Shown here: in pieces, positions 16,460 through 26,090 of the stretch
How positions within the stretch are numbered: the stretch's first letter is position 1
Layout of the letters: each line of letters starts with the position of its first letter
Position numbers and translations under genes: made by a program
Source: UBA987 sp002292105
Lineage (GTDB): Bacteria > Bacteroidota > Bacteroidia > NS11-12g > UBA9320
NCBI GenBank assembly: GCA_943846675.1
Contig: OX044357.1
Coordinates: 2,232,001 to 2,296,000 of the forward strand
Reading direction: 5' to 3'
Length of the DNA: 64,000 bases
The notes under the pieces: model-generated
Told to the model about the DNA's origin: nothing
What the model saw: only the letters and a program-made list of their open reading frames with translations
Database searches by the model: none

Positions 16460-17770
16460 TTAGTATCTGTACATGTCTGATTTGTAAGGTCCTGCTGGAT
16501 TAACACCAATATAAGATGCTTGGTCTGCAGTTAGTTCCTCCAATTCAACACCAATTTTAGCCAGATGTAATCGAGCTACTTTTTCGTCAAGGTGTTTTGG
16601 CAATGTGTAAACCTCATTGTCATAATTAGCAGAATTCGCCCATAATTCCATTTGAGCTAAAGTTTGATTTGTAAAACTGTTAGACATAACAAACGATGGG
16701 TGGCCAGTTGCACAACCCAAGTTTACCAATCTACCTTGTGCTAAAATTATGATTTCGTTTCCGTCAACATTGTACACATCCACTTGTGGCTTAACCTCAT
16801 ATTTTGACGCGCCGTGATTGTCTTCAATCCAAGCCATGTCAATTTCGTTGTCGAAGTGACCAATGTTACAAACGATAGTTTTATCATGCATCATTTTGAA
16901 ATGCTCACCCGTAACGATATCCTTGTTTCCAGTTGCTGTAACAACGATGTCTGCACGTGGTATAGCGTTTTCCATTTTCTTTACTTCAAAACCGTCCATT
17001 GCAGCTTGTAAAGCACAAATTGGATCAATCTCCGTAACGATAACTCTTGCACCTGCACCTCTTAAAGAAAGCGCTGTTCCTTTTCCTACGTCACCGTATC
17101 CTGCAACAACAGCTACTTTACCAGCCATCATTATGTCTGTCGCACGACGAATAGCGTCAACTGCAGATTCTTTACAACCGTATTTGTTGTCAAACTTAGA
17201 TTTTGTTACAGAATCGTTGATGTTGATAGCAGGCATTGGAAGCGTGCCATTTTTAACTCTGTCGTATAATCTCAAAACACCCGTAGTGGTTTCCTCAGAA
17301 ATACCTTTGATGTTTGGCACTAACTCAGGAAATCTATCCAACACCATATTGGTTAAATCACCACCGTCATCCAAAATCATGTTTAAAGGCTTACCACCTT
17401 CGAATGCGTCAAGTGTTTGCTCAATACACCAGTCAAACTCTTCTTCATTCATTCCTTTCCAGGCAAAAACTGGAACACCAGTAGCAGCAATTGCTGCAGC
17501 TGCTTGATCCTGAGTTGAAAAGATGTTACAAGACGACCAAGTAACTTCAGCGCCTAACGCTGTAAGCGTTTCAATCAGAACTGCAGTTTGGATAGTCATG
17601 TGCAGACAACCAGCTATTCTTGCACCTGCAAGTGGTTTACTGTCACCGTATTCTTCACGTAACGACATTAGTCCTGGCATTTCTGCCTCAGCTAAGTTCA
17701 TTTCTTTTCTACCCCAATCTGCTAGATTGATGTCTTTTACCTTGAAATTAGTTGTTGTCAACGTAGTCAT
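16460..17770 (-). CDS. ahcY: Adenosylhomocysteinase
   Basis: Hydrolyses S-adenosylhomocysteine to adenosine and homocysteine, recycling the product of SAM-dependent methylation; NAD-dependent, cytoplasmic. The 436-residue protein has the substrate region LAGARIAGCLHMTIQTAVLI and WSSCNIFSTQDQAAAAIA, the NAD-binding GYGDVGKGTALSLRGAGARV, and the C-terminal KSDMYRY that reaches into the neighbouring subunit. Length matches the family. ATG 17770 is the start, with a -7 element 23 nt upstream and a strong terminator downstream, so it is a single-gene unit. Confidence 0.97.
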   Translation of the reverse strand: MTTLTTTNFKVKDINLADWGRKEMNLAEAEMPGLMSLREEYGDSKPLAGARIAGCLHMTIQTAVLIETLTALGAEVTWSSCNIFSTQDQAAAAIAATGVPVFAWKGMNEEEFDWCIEQTLDAFEGGKPLNMILDDGGDLTNMVLDRFPELVPNIKGISEETTTGVLRLYDRVKNGTLPMPAININDSVTKSKFDNKYGCKESAVDAIRRATDIMMAGKVAVVAGYGDVGKGTALSLRGAGARVIVTEIDPICALQAAMDGFEVKKMENAIPRADIVVTATGNKDIVTGEHFKMMHDKTIVCNIGHFDNEIDMAWIEDNHGASKYEVKPQVDVYNVDGNEIIILAQGRLVNLGCATGHPSFVMSNSFTNQTLAQMELWANSANYDNEVYTLPKHLDEKVARLHLAKIGVELEELTADQASYIGVNPAGPYKSDMYRY

Positions 17771-17793
17771 ATTTATGTTGTTGAATTTTTTTG

Positions 17794-17801
17794 CAAAGTT
17801 A
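17794..17801 (-). promoter_or_regulatory. ahcY -7 element (TAACTTTG)
   Basis: Exact TAnnTTTG, 23 nt before the ahcY ATG. A TTG lies about 23 nt further upstream as a possible -33 element. Confidence 0.6.
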
Positions 17802-17885
17802 TGCTTTTAAAACGCTTATAAAAACAATTCCAATTAGGGTTTGTTTTGAGTATGTAATAATATTTGCAAAACTTTATAAATTAAT

Positions 17886-18299
17886 ATGTACCCAGAAGAA
17901 TTAGTAAGACCTATGAGGTCTGAATTAACAAGCAATGGTTTCACAGAACTCAAGTCTGCTGCTGATGTTACCACTGCGATGGATAGCGCCAAAGGAACGA
18001 CTTTAGTAGTTGTTAACTCGGTTTGTGGATGTGCTGCAGGCACTGCACGACCTGGCGTAGTTCATTCGTTAGGAGGTGAAAAAAGTCCTGATAACCTATT
18101 TACTGTGTTTGCTGGTCAAGATAAAGAAGCAACAGATACAGCTAGATCACAAATGGCTCCATATCCACCTTCTTCTCCGTCTATAGCGTTGTTTAAGGAT
18201 GGCGAATTGGTCCATATGGTGGAACGTCACCATATTGAAGGACGGTCGGCTGAAATGATTGCACAAAATCTACAAGCAGCTTATCAGAATTTCTGTTAA
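17886..18299 (+). CDS. Bacilliredoxin (BrxA/BrxB, UPF0403 family)
   Basis: A 137-residue thioredoxin-fold protein with the unusual Cys-Gly-Cys active site in VVVNSVCGCAAGTARPG (~51-53), the mark of the YphP/YqiW bacilliredoxins, and a C-terminal cysteine. In Firmicutes they remove bacillithiol from mixed disulfides on proteins; whether this organism uses bacillithiol is not shown here. Starts MYPEELVRPMRSELTSNGF, as in family members. Followed by a strong hairpin terminator. Confidence 0.9.
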   Translation: MYPEELVRPMRSELTSNGFTELKSAADVTTAMDSAKGTTLVVVNSVCGCAAGTARPGVVHSLGGEKSPDNLFTVFAGQDKEATDTARSQMAPYPPSSPSIALFKDGELVHMVERHHIEGRSAEMIAQNLQAAYQNFC

Positions 18300-18317
18300 A
18301 CTAAAATCCTAAGAAAA

Positions 18318-18352
18318 AGAAAAGGGTCCGCCAAATGGCGGACCCTTTTTTA
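18318..18352 (+). terminator. Terminator between bacilliredoxin and gldJ genes (probably bidirectional)
   Basis: A 13-bp stem (AAAAGGGTCCGCC with GGCGGACCCTTTT) and an AAAT loop followed by T6. A-rich upstream sequence gives T-rich DNA on the other strand, so it can also end the converging gldJ transcript. Confidence 0.9.
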
Positions 18353-18368
18353 ATGTCTTTTTGTTTTA

Positions 18369-19787
18369 TCAAGGTGCTCCTACGCGATGCATTGCACATC
18401 TGAAACCTAATGTTGATAGTGACTGTCTTTGATCTAAGAACCTTCTTGTTCCTGGAGACATCCAATATCCACGATCATTCCATGATGCACCTTTGTACAC
18501 GTGTGCCTGATCGTTAACCAGTGAAGACACGCCATATTCATACATTTGGTTATCACCATTGTAAACCTCTTCGTCTAAGTATCCAACGTTATCGGCTTTT
18601 TGATAATTACGTCTTTCTTGAACATCAACTGTTTCAACGTCTTCGTAAACAATTCGGCCCAAACTATCTTTAACATCAATTACACCCCATTGGTCTAACT
18701 TAGGTTTTTGGTAGTCGTTACCTCTAAACGGATTGAAGTCCGTGTTATCATCAAGTGAAAGCGCACGATATACATCCATTACCCACTCACTTACGTTACC
18801 ACTCATGTTATACAGACCATAGTCATTAGGCCAGTATGCTTTAACCTCGGTAGTAATAAGTGCACCGTCGTTTAACCAACTTGCAATACCACCTTGATCA
18901 CCTTTACCTCTTTTAAAGTTCGCATTGATTAAACCACGATCTTTTTCTTTACCCGTTTGATTTCTTACCGTTAAACCTCCCCAAGAATAAATTTTCTTGT
19001 CGTTGACGTTTTCGTATAAAGATGATCCAACGTTTGCTGTAGCAGCATATTCCCACTCCGCTTCTGTTGGCAATCTATAGTCAGGTAGGAAGATTCCATC
19101 CTCCATTTTCACGTTACGTGTTCCTTTTTTCACATTGATGTCTTTCACCAAATGTTTACCGTCCATGCCTTGGTATTGACCAACTAAGTAAGCACCAGTA
19201 ACGAAGTTCTCTTCGTTCATTTGATTAATATCTGGCTCAAGAATACCCTCACGGATAAGAATCATTTCGTTTACACGGTCTGTTCTCCACTTCGCAAACT
19301 CTGTTGCTTGCAACCAACTAACACCAACAACTGGGTAGTTTTTGTATGCAGGGTGACGCAGGTAATACTCAACATAAGGCTCGTTATACGCAAGCTTGTC
19401 TCTCCAGCAGTTTGTGTCTGGCAATGCCGTTTCGTACACTTCTGGCAAGTCAGCAAAAATCCGCTTTAACCAATACAGGTACTCGAGATAGTGTAAGTTA
19501 CTTACTTCAGTTTCATCCATATAGAATGAAGCAACCGTTACTTTTCTTTCGAAGTTGTTTCGATCGTACAGTACGTCTTGCTCAGATGAACCCATGGTGA
19601 AATTACCACCTTTAACGTATACCAATCCTGGACCAGTTTCTTGACCTGCATAATCGTAAGTCTCGAACCCGCCCCATTTAGCATCGTTATAATTCCATCC
19701 AGTGATGGATGATTTTTCCTTTTTACACGCTGTTTGAAATATGATCAAACTACATGCAAATAAAAAAACTAAGTTATTTCGTTTCAT
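18369..19787 (-). CDS. gldJ: Gliding motility lipoprotein GldJ
   Basis: A 472-residue lipoprotein with signal peptide and lipobox ending at Cys21 (FACSLIIFQTACKKEK). The body has the formylglycine-generating-enzyme (SUMF1) fold in its structural form: GPGLVYVKGGNFTMGSSEQD, VASFYMDETEVSNLHYLEYL, WLQATEFAKWRTDRVNE, LPTEAEWEYAA, NMSGNVSEWVMDV and the C-terminal GFRCAMHR. The opening WNYNDAKWGGFETYDYAGQETGPGLV is characteristic of GldJ rather than GldK. In Flavobacterium GldJ is needed for gliding and type IX secretion, and gldJ lies beside porU and porV there, as here. It is the last gene of a probable operon after two porP paralogs. Confidence 0.88.
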   Translation of the reverse strand: MKRNNLVFLFACSLIIFQTACKKEKSSITGWNYNDAKWGGFETYDYAGQETGPGLVYVKGGNFTMGSSEQDVLYDRNNFERKVTVASFYMDETEVSNLHYLEYLYWLKRIFADLPEVYETALPDTNCWRDKLAYNEPYVEYYLRHPAYKNYPVVGVSWLQATEFAKWRTDRVNEMILIREGILEPDINQMNEENFVTGAYLVGQYQGMDGKHLVKDINVKKGTRNVKMEDGIFLPDYRLPTEAEWEYAATANVGSSLYENVNDKKIYSWGGLTVRNQTGKEKDRGLINANFKRGKGDQGGIASWLNDGALITTEVKAYWPNDYGLYNMSGNVSEWVMDVYRALSLDDNTDFNPFRGNDYQKPKLDQWGVIDVKDSLGRIVYEDVETVDVQERRNYQKADNVGYLDEEVYNGDNQMYEYGVSSLVNDQAHVYKGASWNDRGYWMSPGTRRFLDQRQSLSTLGFRCAMHRVGAP

Positions 19788-19860
19788 ATTTTTTCGAAAA
19801 TATCGTCTTTCTACTAAACTGCAATTCTACCGAATTATTGTCTAAAATTCTATTATTTGA

Positions 19861-20871
19861 TTAAAAATCAGGGCAGTGAAGTGGTTTGTGTTTAATGATT
19901 GGTCGTCTTGGACACCATTCAATAGCTGTACTTATTTCGTGTGAACCTCGAGCCGCTGCTTTCTTTGAATCAACCGTTAGGTCAAAGCTATAGCCAAATT
20001 TAAACTTGTCTTTTCTAAACCCTACTAGCAACATCAACGCATCTGAGTTCTTAACTTCTCCTAAGGTTTGACGGAACCAAAGACCAGATACAAGTGGTCC
20101 TCTGTTTAAGTAAAACCCAACGTTCAACTGAGTAAACTGACCTTGCATCATAAACAAGGCGTTTGGACTAAACGTGCTATTTGAGTTACGTCTTTTGTCC
20201 AATGGGATTACAGATCCTAAATGTGCTGTATATCGTCTAGGTAATTTTGCTTCTGGATCTCCATAAAACGACTGAACAGGTTCAATCATATTATGGACAG
20301 CAATACCTCCATAAAACTTTTCGGTGTAAATCAACCAACCCGTGCTAAAATTCGGTGTTGTTATTTTAGCTGGAGGAATTGGTTCTGAAGTTGCATTCAC
20401 AAAACCACGTGTCGCATCAATTTGATCTTCCCAACGTAACTTAGACCAATCTAAACCGCGTTGCATTACTTGACCTTCCAGACCGAACCGCATAAATACC
20501 TTTCTACTCACGACTAACTGGTAAGAATAAATTGCGCTTAATTGAGTAGTTGTCAATAAACCTTCACCTGCAACGTCTCTAACCGCTAATAATCCTAATC
20601 CACCATTAATTTTATCAAAATGCTGGTCATAAGAAAATGCCGTTGTCACAAATGTACCAGGTAAACTTGGCCATTGGTTACGGTAATTAATTACCGCACG
20701 ACCACCACCACCGCCTCTGTTACATTGGCCGGTACCTGCCATCGCAGGGTTGGTATAAATTGGTGTGGCATAAAATTGTGAGAATTCTGGATCCTGACCA
20801 GATGCACTGTCACGACCTAACCCAAAAAGTAGCCCGATGGTTAATGCACTGAGAAGTATTCTTTTTATCAT
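19861..20871 (-). CDS. PorP/SprF family type IX secretion protein (copy 1)
   Basis: A 336-residue outer-membrane protein: signal peptide to about residue 25, then the family opening QDPEFSQFYATPIYTNPAMAGTG, repeated beta strands (NYRNQWPSLPG, GLEGQVMQRGLDWSKLRWED) and a C-terminal strand region. PorP/SprF proteins are outer-membrane components that work with SprE/PorE-type partners to tether or display type IX substrates. The neighbouring gene upstream encodes a close paralog with long identical runs, so the pair is a tandem duplication. Lies 73 nt before gldJ. Confidence 0.92.
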   Translation of the reverse strand: MIKRILLSALTIGLLFGLGRDSASGQDPEFSQFYATPIYTNPAMAGTGQCNRGGGGGRAVINYRNQWPSLPGTFVTTAFSYDQHFDKINGGLGLLAVRDVAGEGLLTTTQLSAIYSYQLVVSRKVFMRFGLEGQVMQRGLDWSKLRWEDQIDATRGFVNATSEPIPPAKITTPNFSTGWLIYTEKFYGGIAVHNMIEPVQSFYGDPEAKLPRRYTAHLGSVIPLDKRRNSNSTFSPNALFMMQGQFTQLNVGFYLNRGPLVSGLWFRQTLGEVKNSDALMLLVGFRKDKFKFGYSFDLTVDSKKAAARGSHEISTAIEWCPRRPIIKHKPLHCPDF

Positions 20872-21046
20872 CTTGTTCTATTAAATCTTCTTTTACTCTG
20901 TATGTTGCAAAATATCTTGTAAAGATAGTCTCTTTCGATATTCCACGCAAAATATTGTTAAAATTTAAACATAATTTCAGCCACTTTATTGTCAGGCTAT
21001 CATTGTTTTCTGTTCAAATTACTTCAAATTCATCCGTACGGTTTGA

Positions 21047-22168
21047 CTAAAACGATGTTGGACAAACCAATGGCTTATAGTTTCGTTTTGGCCTTTTCCC
21101 ACACCACTCAATAACAGCACTAATCTCGTGTGATCCTCTGGCGGCCCACCTTTTGGAATCAACCGTAAGATCATAGCTATAAGCAAACTTGAATCGGTCT
21201 TTTTTAAACCCTACTAACGCAATAAGTGCATCAGAGTTTAATGCCTCTCCAAACGTTTGTCTAAACCAAAGTCCAGTTACTAAAGGCCCTCGATTCATAT
21301 AAAAACCCATATTCATTTGAGTAAACTGACCTTGGGCCATAAACAACGCATTCGGGCTAAAAGTACTACCGTTTACCTTTCTTTTATCTAATGGGATCAC
21401 TGAGCCAATATGCGCTGTATAACGTCTTGGCTGCACTGCGTCCTGTTTATAAAATGATTGAACCGGTTCTATTAAATTATGAACTGCTAATCCTGCGTAA
21501 AATCTTTCGCTATATATCACCCATCCTGTACTAAAATTGGGCGTTGTAATTTTATGTGTAATCGGTGTTTCAGACGTTGGTAGCACAAAACCTCGAGTTG
21601 CTTGTATTTGATCTTCCCATCTAAGCTTTGACCAATCTATCCCTCGCTGCATAATTTGGGCTTCTAGACCGAACCGCATCACCAACTTCCTATTTATCGG
21701 CATTTGAAACGAATAAATCCCGCTAATCGAGTTTGAAGTCAAAAGCCCTTCACCAGCTACGTCATTAACAACCAGCAGGCCTATTCCTCCACTAATTGCG
21801 TCATATTGTTGATCAAATGAAAATGCCGTTGTGGTAAACGATCCTGGTAAACTTGGCCATTGATTTCTATAATTTATACTCGCTCTTCCGCCTCCACCTT
21901 CGTGGTAGCACTTACCCGTCCCAGCCAACGCTGGGTTGGTGTAAACTGGTGTAGCATAAAATTGTGAAAACTCAGGATCCTGTGCATTTACTTCTGACAC
22001 GTGACTAAAAAAACACAGCAAGACAACGACAAAAAGGCCCTTGTTCTTTATAAGAGATTTTACAAATTCATGGCTGTGATTTCGCTTTAAACTGACCAAA
22101 TGCCAATAATTGATTAGCAAAAAATTACTTAAAACCAACAATATTTTATCGTGTTTCTTGTTTATCAT
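21047..22168 (-). CDS. PorP/SprF family type IX secretion protein (copy 2)
   Basis: Paralog of the gene at 19861-20871, sharing AQDPEFSQFYATP, INYRNQWPSLPGSF, GIDWSKLRWEDQIQATRGFV and ALFMAQGQFTQMNMGFY. The frame opens at ATG 22168 and gives 373 residues with an unusual N-terminal addition of ~40 residues before the evident signal peptide (LIKNKGLFVVVLLCFFSHV, cut after VNA). No ATG lies closer; an in-frame TTG around 22097 would give a more normal signal peptide, so the true start is uncertain. Divergent from porU, 48 nt apart. Confidence 0.88.
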   Translation of the reverse strand: MINKKHDKILLVLSNFLLINYWHLVSLKRNHSHEFVKSLIKNKGLFVVVLLCFFSHVSEVNAQDPEFSQFYATPVYTNPALAGTGKCYHEGGGGRASINYRNQWPSLPGSFTTTAFSFDQQYDAISGGIGLLVVNDVAGEGLLTSNSISGIYSFQMPINRKLVMRFGLEAQIMQRGIDWSKLRWEDQIQATRGFVLPTSETPITHKITTPNFSTGWVIYSERFYAGLAVHNLIEPVQSFYKQDAVQPRRYTAHIGSVIPLDKRKVNGSTFSPNALFMAQGQFTQMNMGFYMNRGPLVTGLWFRQTFGEALNSDALIALVGFKKDRFKFAYSYDLTVDSKRWAARGSHEISAVIEWCGKRPKRNYKPLVCPTSF

Positions 22169-22216
22169 CTTAACATTGTGTGTCGTAAAACACTGTTGTC
22201 TAAACCCTTTTTTTGA

Positions 22217-25200
22217 ATGAACAGAATTAAAGTCGTTTTTATTACTGCCATTTGCATTTGTTCCAATTATGCATTTTCACAAAACAGCTCAGATGTAAAG
22301 AGGACACTTAAATGGAACAATTCGTTGCAGGGCTCTGTAAATAAAACCTCCCAGCTGTCTTTCGATGATTGTTATTTCGACATAACCAACAACATTACAG
22401 TACCCGTTTATTATGAGCGGATCCCCGTAAACAGCCAATGGGTGAGGGCGTCAGTAACTGACATACAATACGCCGAAAACACCATTGAAGATGCTTTAAT
22501 TGAATCCGTTGCACAACAACAACTTGATATTAAACAGTACATTTCCTTTCAGCAAGGTCGGCCAATATTAAACGTTGAATTCTCACCAATCATAAAAAAT
22601 ATTACAGGAGAATTGTTGCTTATTGAATCCTTCAGATTCAATCTAGCTTCCATAGCTAAAACAACCAAAAACGTTCATAAAAAAGCCAATACGTTTAAAT
22701 CTTCAAGTGTCTTGCAGCAGGGAGACTGGTACAAATTCAAAATTGATTCTGACGGTGTTTACAAAATCTCTGGGAGTCAATTGGCTAGCGCTGGAATTGA
22801 CATCGCAAACATCGAGGCAAATACATTTAAAATTTATGGCTTCGAAGGAGGTCCGCTATCTGAAGCAATCCCAGACTATAGAAGCAATGATTTAGAACAA
22901 TTTGGCATCGAACTCGTCGACTTAAATAGTAATAATCGATTAGATGCCGACGACTTCATTCGATTCTATGCGCAAGGACCTCATGGCTGGAAGCTAACAA
23001 ATGGCCAATATGTGCATCAGCAAAATGTATACAGCAATAGTGCTTTTATTTTTCTGACACATAGCGGAAACACAGCTAAAAAGGTAGGCGTTTCTCAAAG
23101 TAATCAAGGAAATAGTTTTGATGAAAACCTAGATTATTATTTTGACCTCGTTCATCACGAACAAGATGAGTTAAACTTCATTCAAAGTGGGAGAATTTGG
23201 TATGGTGACGAGTTTCGTGTTAATAAGATCCAAACTTTTAACCACAATTTTTCGAATGTAGATCCAACGTACAACGCTTATATTTCACACCGCTTTGCAG
23301 CAAGAGCCATTGGCGCAAATGCCTCTTGTGCACTCGACGTTAATGGTCAAAATTGGCACAATATGTTCTTCGGTTCCGTAAGTGGCGACTACGACGACAC
23401 CTTTGGACGCATAGCCAGCAAATCAGGGGTATTTCAAATAACTGGAGATAATGTTTCTCTAAACTACACCTACAATTTACCTTCAAATGAGGGAAATGCT
23501 TGGATCGATTATTACACGTTAGCCGTGCCGGTTAAACTTGGCTTAAGCGGTACACAAAAAACCGTTCGCAGTAAAGAGGCTGCCTTGTTCGAAAAGGTAA
23601 GATATCAATTTTCAGGAAGCTCATACTCGATATGGAATATTTCAGATTTCTTCAACCCTCAAGTGCAAGAAACATACGATGAATCAGGTGTAAGAAATGC
23701 TATTGTTGCTTCAGATAGCCAGCAAGTAAAGTTTGTACTATTTCAGCCAGGCAACGAAAAATCTACTGAATTTGTTGAGACTGTCGCAAATCAAAATATT
23801 CATCAAGCGGCTGATATTGATTTTATAATCATCACACATCCTGATTTTGCGCCTGAAGCTGAGCGTCTTGCTGCCTTGCACCGATCAGAGTACAATCAAA
23901 ATGTACTGGTCACCAATCTGCGACATATATACAATGAGTTTTCAGGAGGTCGTCAGGATCCGGTAGCCATTCGCGAATATATTAGAATGTTTTACACCCG
24001 TGGTCTTGCATCAGGCAAACCATTGGAAAACGTATTGTTAATGGGAGACGGCAGCTACGATTTTCAAAATCGAGTTGAGGAAAACACCAATTATATTCCT
24101 ACCTTTCAGAGCCGCAATACAACAGACCCTGTAAACTCCTACTCGTCGGATGACTTTTATGCCATTTTAGATGATAGTGAAGGATATTACGACCTCACCC
24201 TTGCAGCGGAAGACTTAGATATAGGCATAGGAAGAATCCCGTGTAACTCCATTGCACAAGCCAAAATAATGGTTGACAAAATTGTGAAGTATCACGATCC
24301 TTCGTCTCACGGTGATTGGCAAAATACCGTTACGTTTTTAGGGGATGATGAAGACGGTGCGATTCATCTCGATGACTCAGAAACCATGTCGAACTATGTT
24401 AAATCACAAGAACCCGTTTTTAACATAAACAAAATATACCTTGATGCTTATGAGCAAAAGAGTTTTGGCAGTGGTGAGAAATACCCAGATGTCAATATCG
24501 CGATTACCAAAGCCTTGGAAAAAGGAACACTTATCTTTAATTATTTGGGACATGGTGGCACCTCAGGCATGGCTCATGAACGCGTGGTAACCCGTGATGA
24601 TATTAGGTCGTGGGACAACTTTGACAAGTTAGCTTTAATGGTTACTGCCACTTGTGAATTAAGTCGATTCGATGATCCTGCACAAGATTCACCTGGCGAA
24701 CTCATGCTTTTCAACGAAAACGGTGGAGCCGTTGGTCTTGTTACCACTATGCGTCTGGTTCAAATCAGTTTAAACACGCGATTAAGTGTTCAAATTTGGG
24801 ACGATAACATTGTTGCCTTGCAAGGTGGACCAAAGTCCTTAGGCATTTTCTTTAGAGATACAAAAAACGAAACACAACGTGCTGTGAACCAAAGGAATTT
24901 CTCTTTACTTGGCGATCCGGCAATGACGTTGGCTTTTCCTAAATACGACGTCGTAACAACTAGAATAAACGACTCAACAATCGGTGTGCATACTATAGAT
25001 ACTTTAAAAGCATTTTCTAGAATTAAAATCGACGGAGAAGTGCACGATGAAAGTGGCAATAAAGCAGTCAACTACAATGGTTTTGTCTACCCAACCATAT
25101 TCGACAAGTTCTTAGATTTTGAATCACTAGGAAATGATGAACTCAGCTATATCCGGAAATACCAGCTTCAGAATAGTGTTTTATACCGTGGTAAAGTCTC

Positions 25201-26032
25201 AGTTACGAACGGAGATTTTTCATTTCAATTTGTTGTGCCGAAAGATATTTCATACAACTTTGGCGATGGGAAAATTTCATACTTTGCTGATAATGGAATC
25301 ATAGATGCGCATGGGTACGACACATCCATTACTGTTGGAGGTTCGATTACGGAGATAGCTGATGATAAGACTGGACCTGAAGTAGAATTGTTTTTAGATG
25401 ACGAATCGTGGGTGTTTGGTGGCACTGCCGACCCTACCCCATTGTTGTTGTGTAAGGTCTTTGACGAAAACGGCATTAACACGGTTGGCAACGGCATTGG
25501 GCGAGACATCACAGCCATCATTGACGCCGGCACGGAGCAAGAACAAACCATTGTTTTAAATGATTTTTACCAATCAAAACTCGACTCTTATCAAGAGGGA
25601 GAAGTAGAATACCAAATGGAACCAATCGCACCAGGTGTACACACATTAAAAATACGTGTTTGGGACGTATATAATAACGTTTCAGAGGACGAAACAGAAT
25701 TTGTCGTGGCTGACGATGCCGAGTTAGCCTTACATAATGTTATCAACTTCCCTAATCCGTTTACCTCATCTACCGTGTTTCATTTCGACCACAATAAGGT
25801 AGGTCAACAAATGGATGTATTACTCCAAATAATTACACCCACAGGTCGTATTGTAAAAACATTTAATGAACAGCTGATTAGTGCAACGAGCCACTTTGAC
25901 GGCATAACATGGAATGGTAAAGATGATTTTGACGATCAACTTGCGCGGGGTGTTTATTTATACAAATTATCAGTAAAGACTGAGGACGGAAATAAGGCTG
26001 ATGTGACACAGAAATTGGTCATCTTAAAATAG
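22217..26032 (+). CDS. porU: Type IX secretion system sortase PorU
   Basis: Cell-surface cysteine protease of the gingipain family (C25) that removes the C-terminal sorting domain of type IX substrates and attaches A-LPS. The 1271-residue protein has a signal peptide (to about SNYAFS), a long N-terminal beta region, the C25 catalytic domain with His779 in YLGHGGTSGMAHE and Cys813 in TATCELSRFDDP, then beta domains and its own sorting-type C-terminus (NFPNPFTSSTVFHF through GVYLYKLSVKT). Length matches PorU. porV follows 58 nt later and gldJ/porP diverge, matching the known Bacteroidota locus. Confidence 0.95.
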   Translation: MNRIKVVFITAICICSNYAFSQNSSDVKRTLKWNNSLQGSVNKTSQLSFDDCYFDITNNITVPVYYERIPVNSQWVRASVTDIQYAENTIEDALIESVAQQQLDIKQYISFQQGRPILNVEFSPIIKNITGELLLIESFRFNLASIAKTTKNVHKKANTFKSSSVLQQGDWYKFKIDSDGVYKISGSQLASAGIDIANIEANTFKIYGFEGGPLSEAIPDYRSNDLEQFGIELVDLNSNNRLDADDFIRFYAQGPHGWKLTNGQYVHQQNVYSNSAFIFLTHSGNTAKKVGVSQSNQGNSFDENLDYYFDLVHHEQDELNFIQSGRIWYGDEFRVNKIQTFNHNFSNVDPTYNAYISHRFAARAIGANASCALDVNGQNWHNMFFGSVSGDYDDTFGRIASKSGVFQITGDNVSLNYTYNLPSNEGNAWIDYYTLAVPVKLGLSGTQKTVRSKEAALFEKVRYQFSGSSYSIWNISDFFNPQVQETYDESGVRNAIVASDSQQVKFVLFQPGNEKSTEFVETVANQNIHQAADIDFIIITHPDFAPEAERLAALHRSEYNQNVLVTNLRHIYNEFSGGRQDPVAIREYIRMFYTRGLASGKPLENVLLMGDGSYDFQNRVEENTNYIPTFQSRNTTDPVNSYSSDDFYAILDDSEGYYDLTLAAEDLDIGIGRIPCNSIAQAKIMVDKIVKYHDPSSHGDWQNTVTFLGDDEDGAIHLDDSETMSNYVKSQEPVFNINKIYLDAYEQKSFGSGEKYPDVNIAITKALEKGTLIFNYLGHGGTSGMAHERVVTRDDIRSWDNFDKLALMVTATCELSRFDDPAQDSPGELMLFNENGGAVGLVTTMRLVQISLNTRLSVQIWDDNIVALQGGPKSLGIFFRDTKNETQRAVNQRNFSLLGDPAMTLAFPKYDVVTTRINDSTIGVHTIDTLKAFSRIKIDGEVHDESGNKAVNYNGFVYPTIFDKFLDFESLGNDELSYIRKYQLQNSVLYRGKVSVTNGDFSFQFVVPKDISYNFGDGKISYFADNGIIDAHGYDTSITVGGSITEIADDKTGPEVELFLDDESWVFGGTADPTPLLLCKVFDENGINTVGNGIGRDITAIIDAGTEQEQTIVLNDFYQSKLDSYQEGEVEYQMEPIAPGVHTLKIRVWDVYNNVSEDETEFVVADDAELALHNVINFPNPFTSSTVFHFDHNKVGQQMDVLLQIITPTGRIVKTFNEQLISATSHFDGITWNGKDDFDDQLARGVYLYKLSVKTEDGNKADVTQKLVILK

Positions 26033-26052
26033 ATGGTCTCGAAATAAAAATA

Positions 26053-26060
26053 TAAATTTG
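26053..26060 (+). promoter_or_regulatory. -7 element (TAAATTTG) before porV
   Basis: Exact TAnnTTTG in the gap between porU and porV, 30 nt before the GTG start. It suggests porV can be transcribed separately from porU. Confidence 0.5.
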
Positions 26061-26090
26061 CCTTTATCGTTCCTTAAAAAAACGAACATA

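Noticed and set aside
16863..17507. 214-codon open frame opposite ahcY
   Set aside because: It is the mirror of a clear adenosylhomocysteinase gene, with no domain of its own; such long shadows are common opposite conserved genes.
18369..19787. Formylglycine-generating enzyme or sulfatase activator
   Set aside because: The fold is shared, but the lipobox, the N-terminal GldJ signature and the porU/porV neighbours point to the structural gliding protein GldJ.
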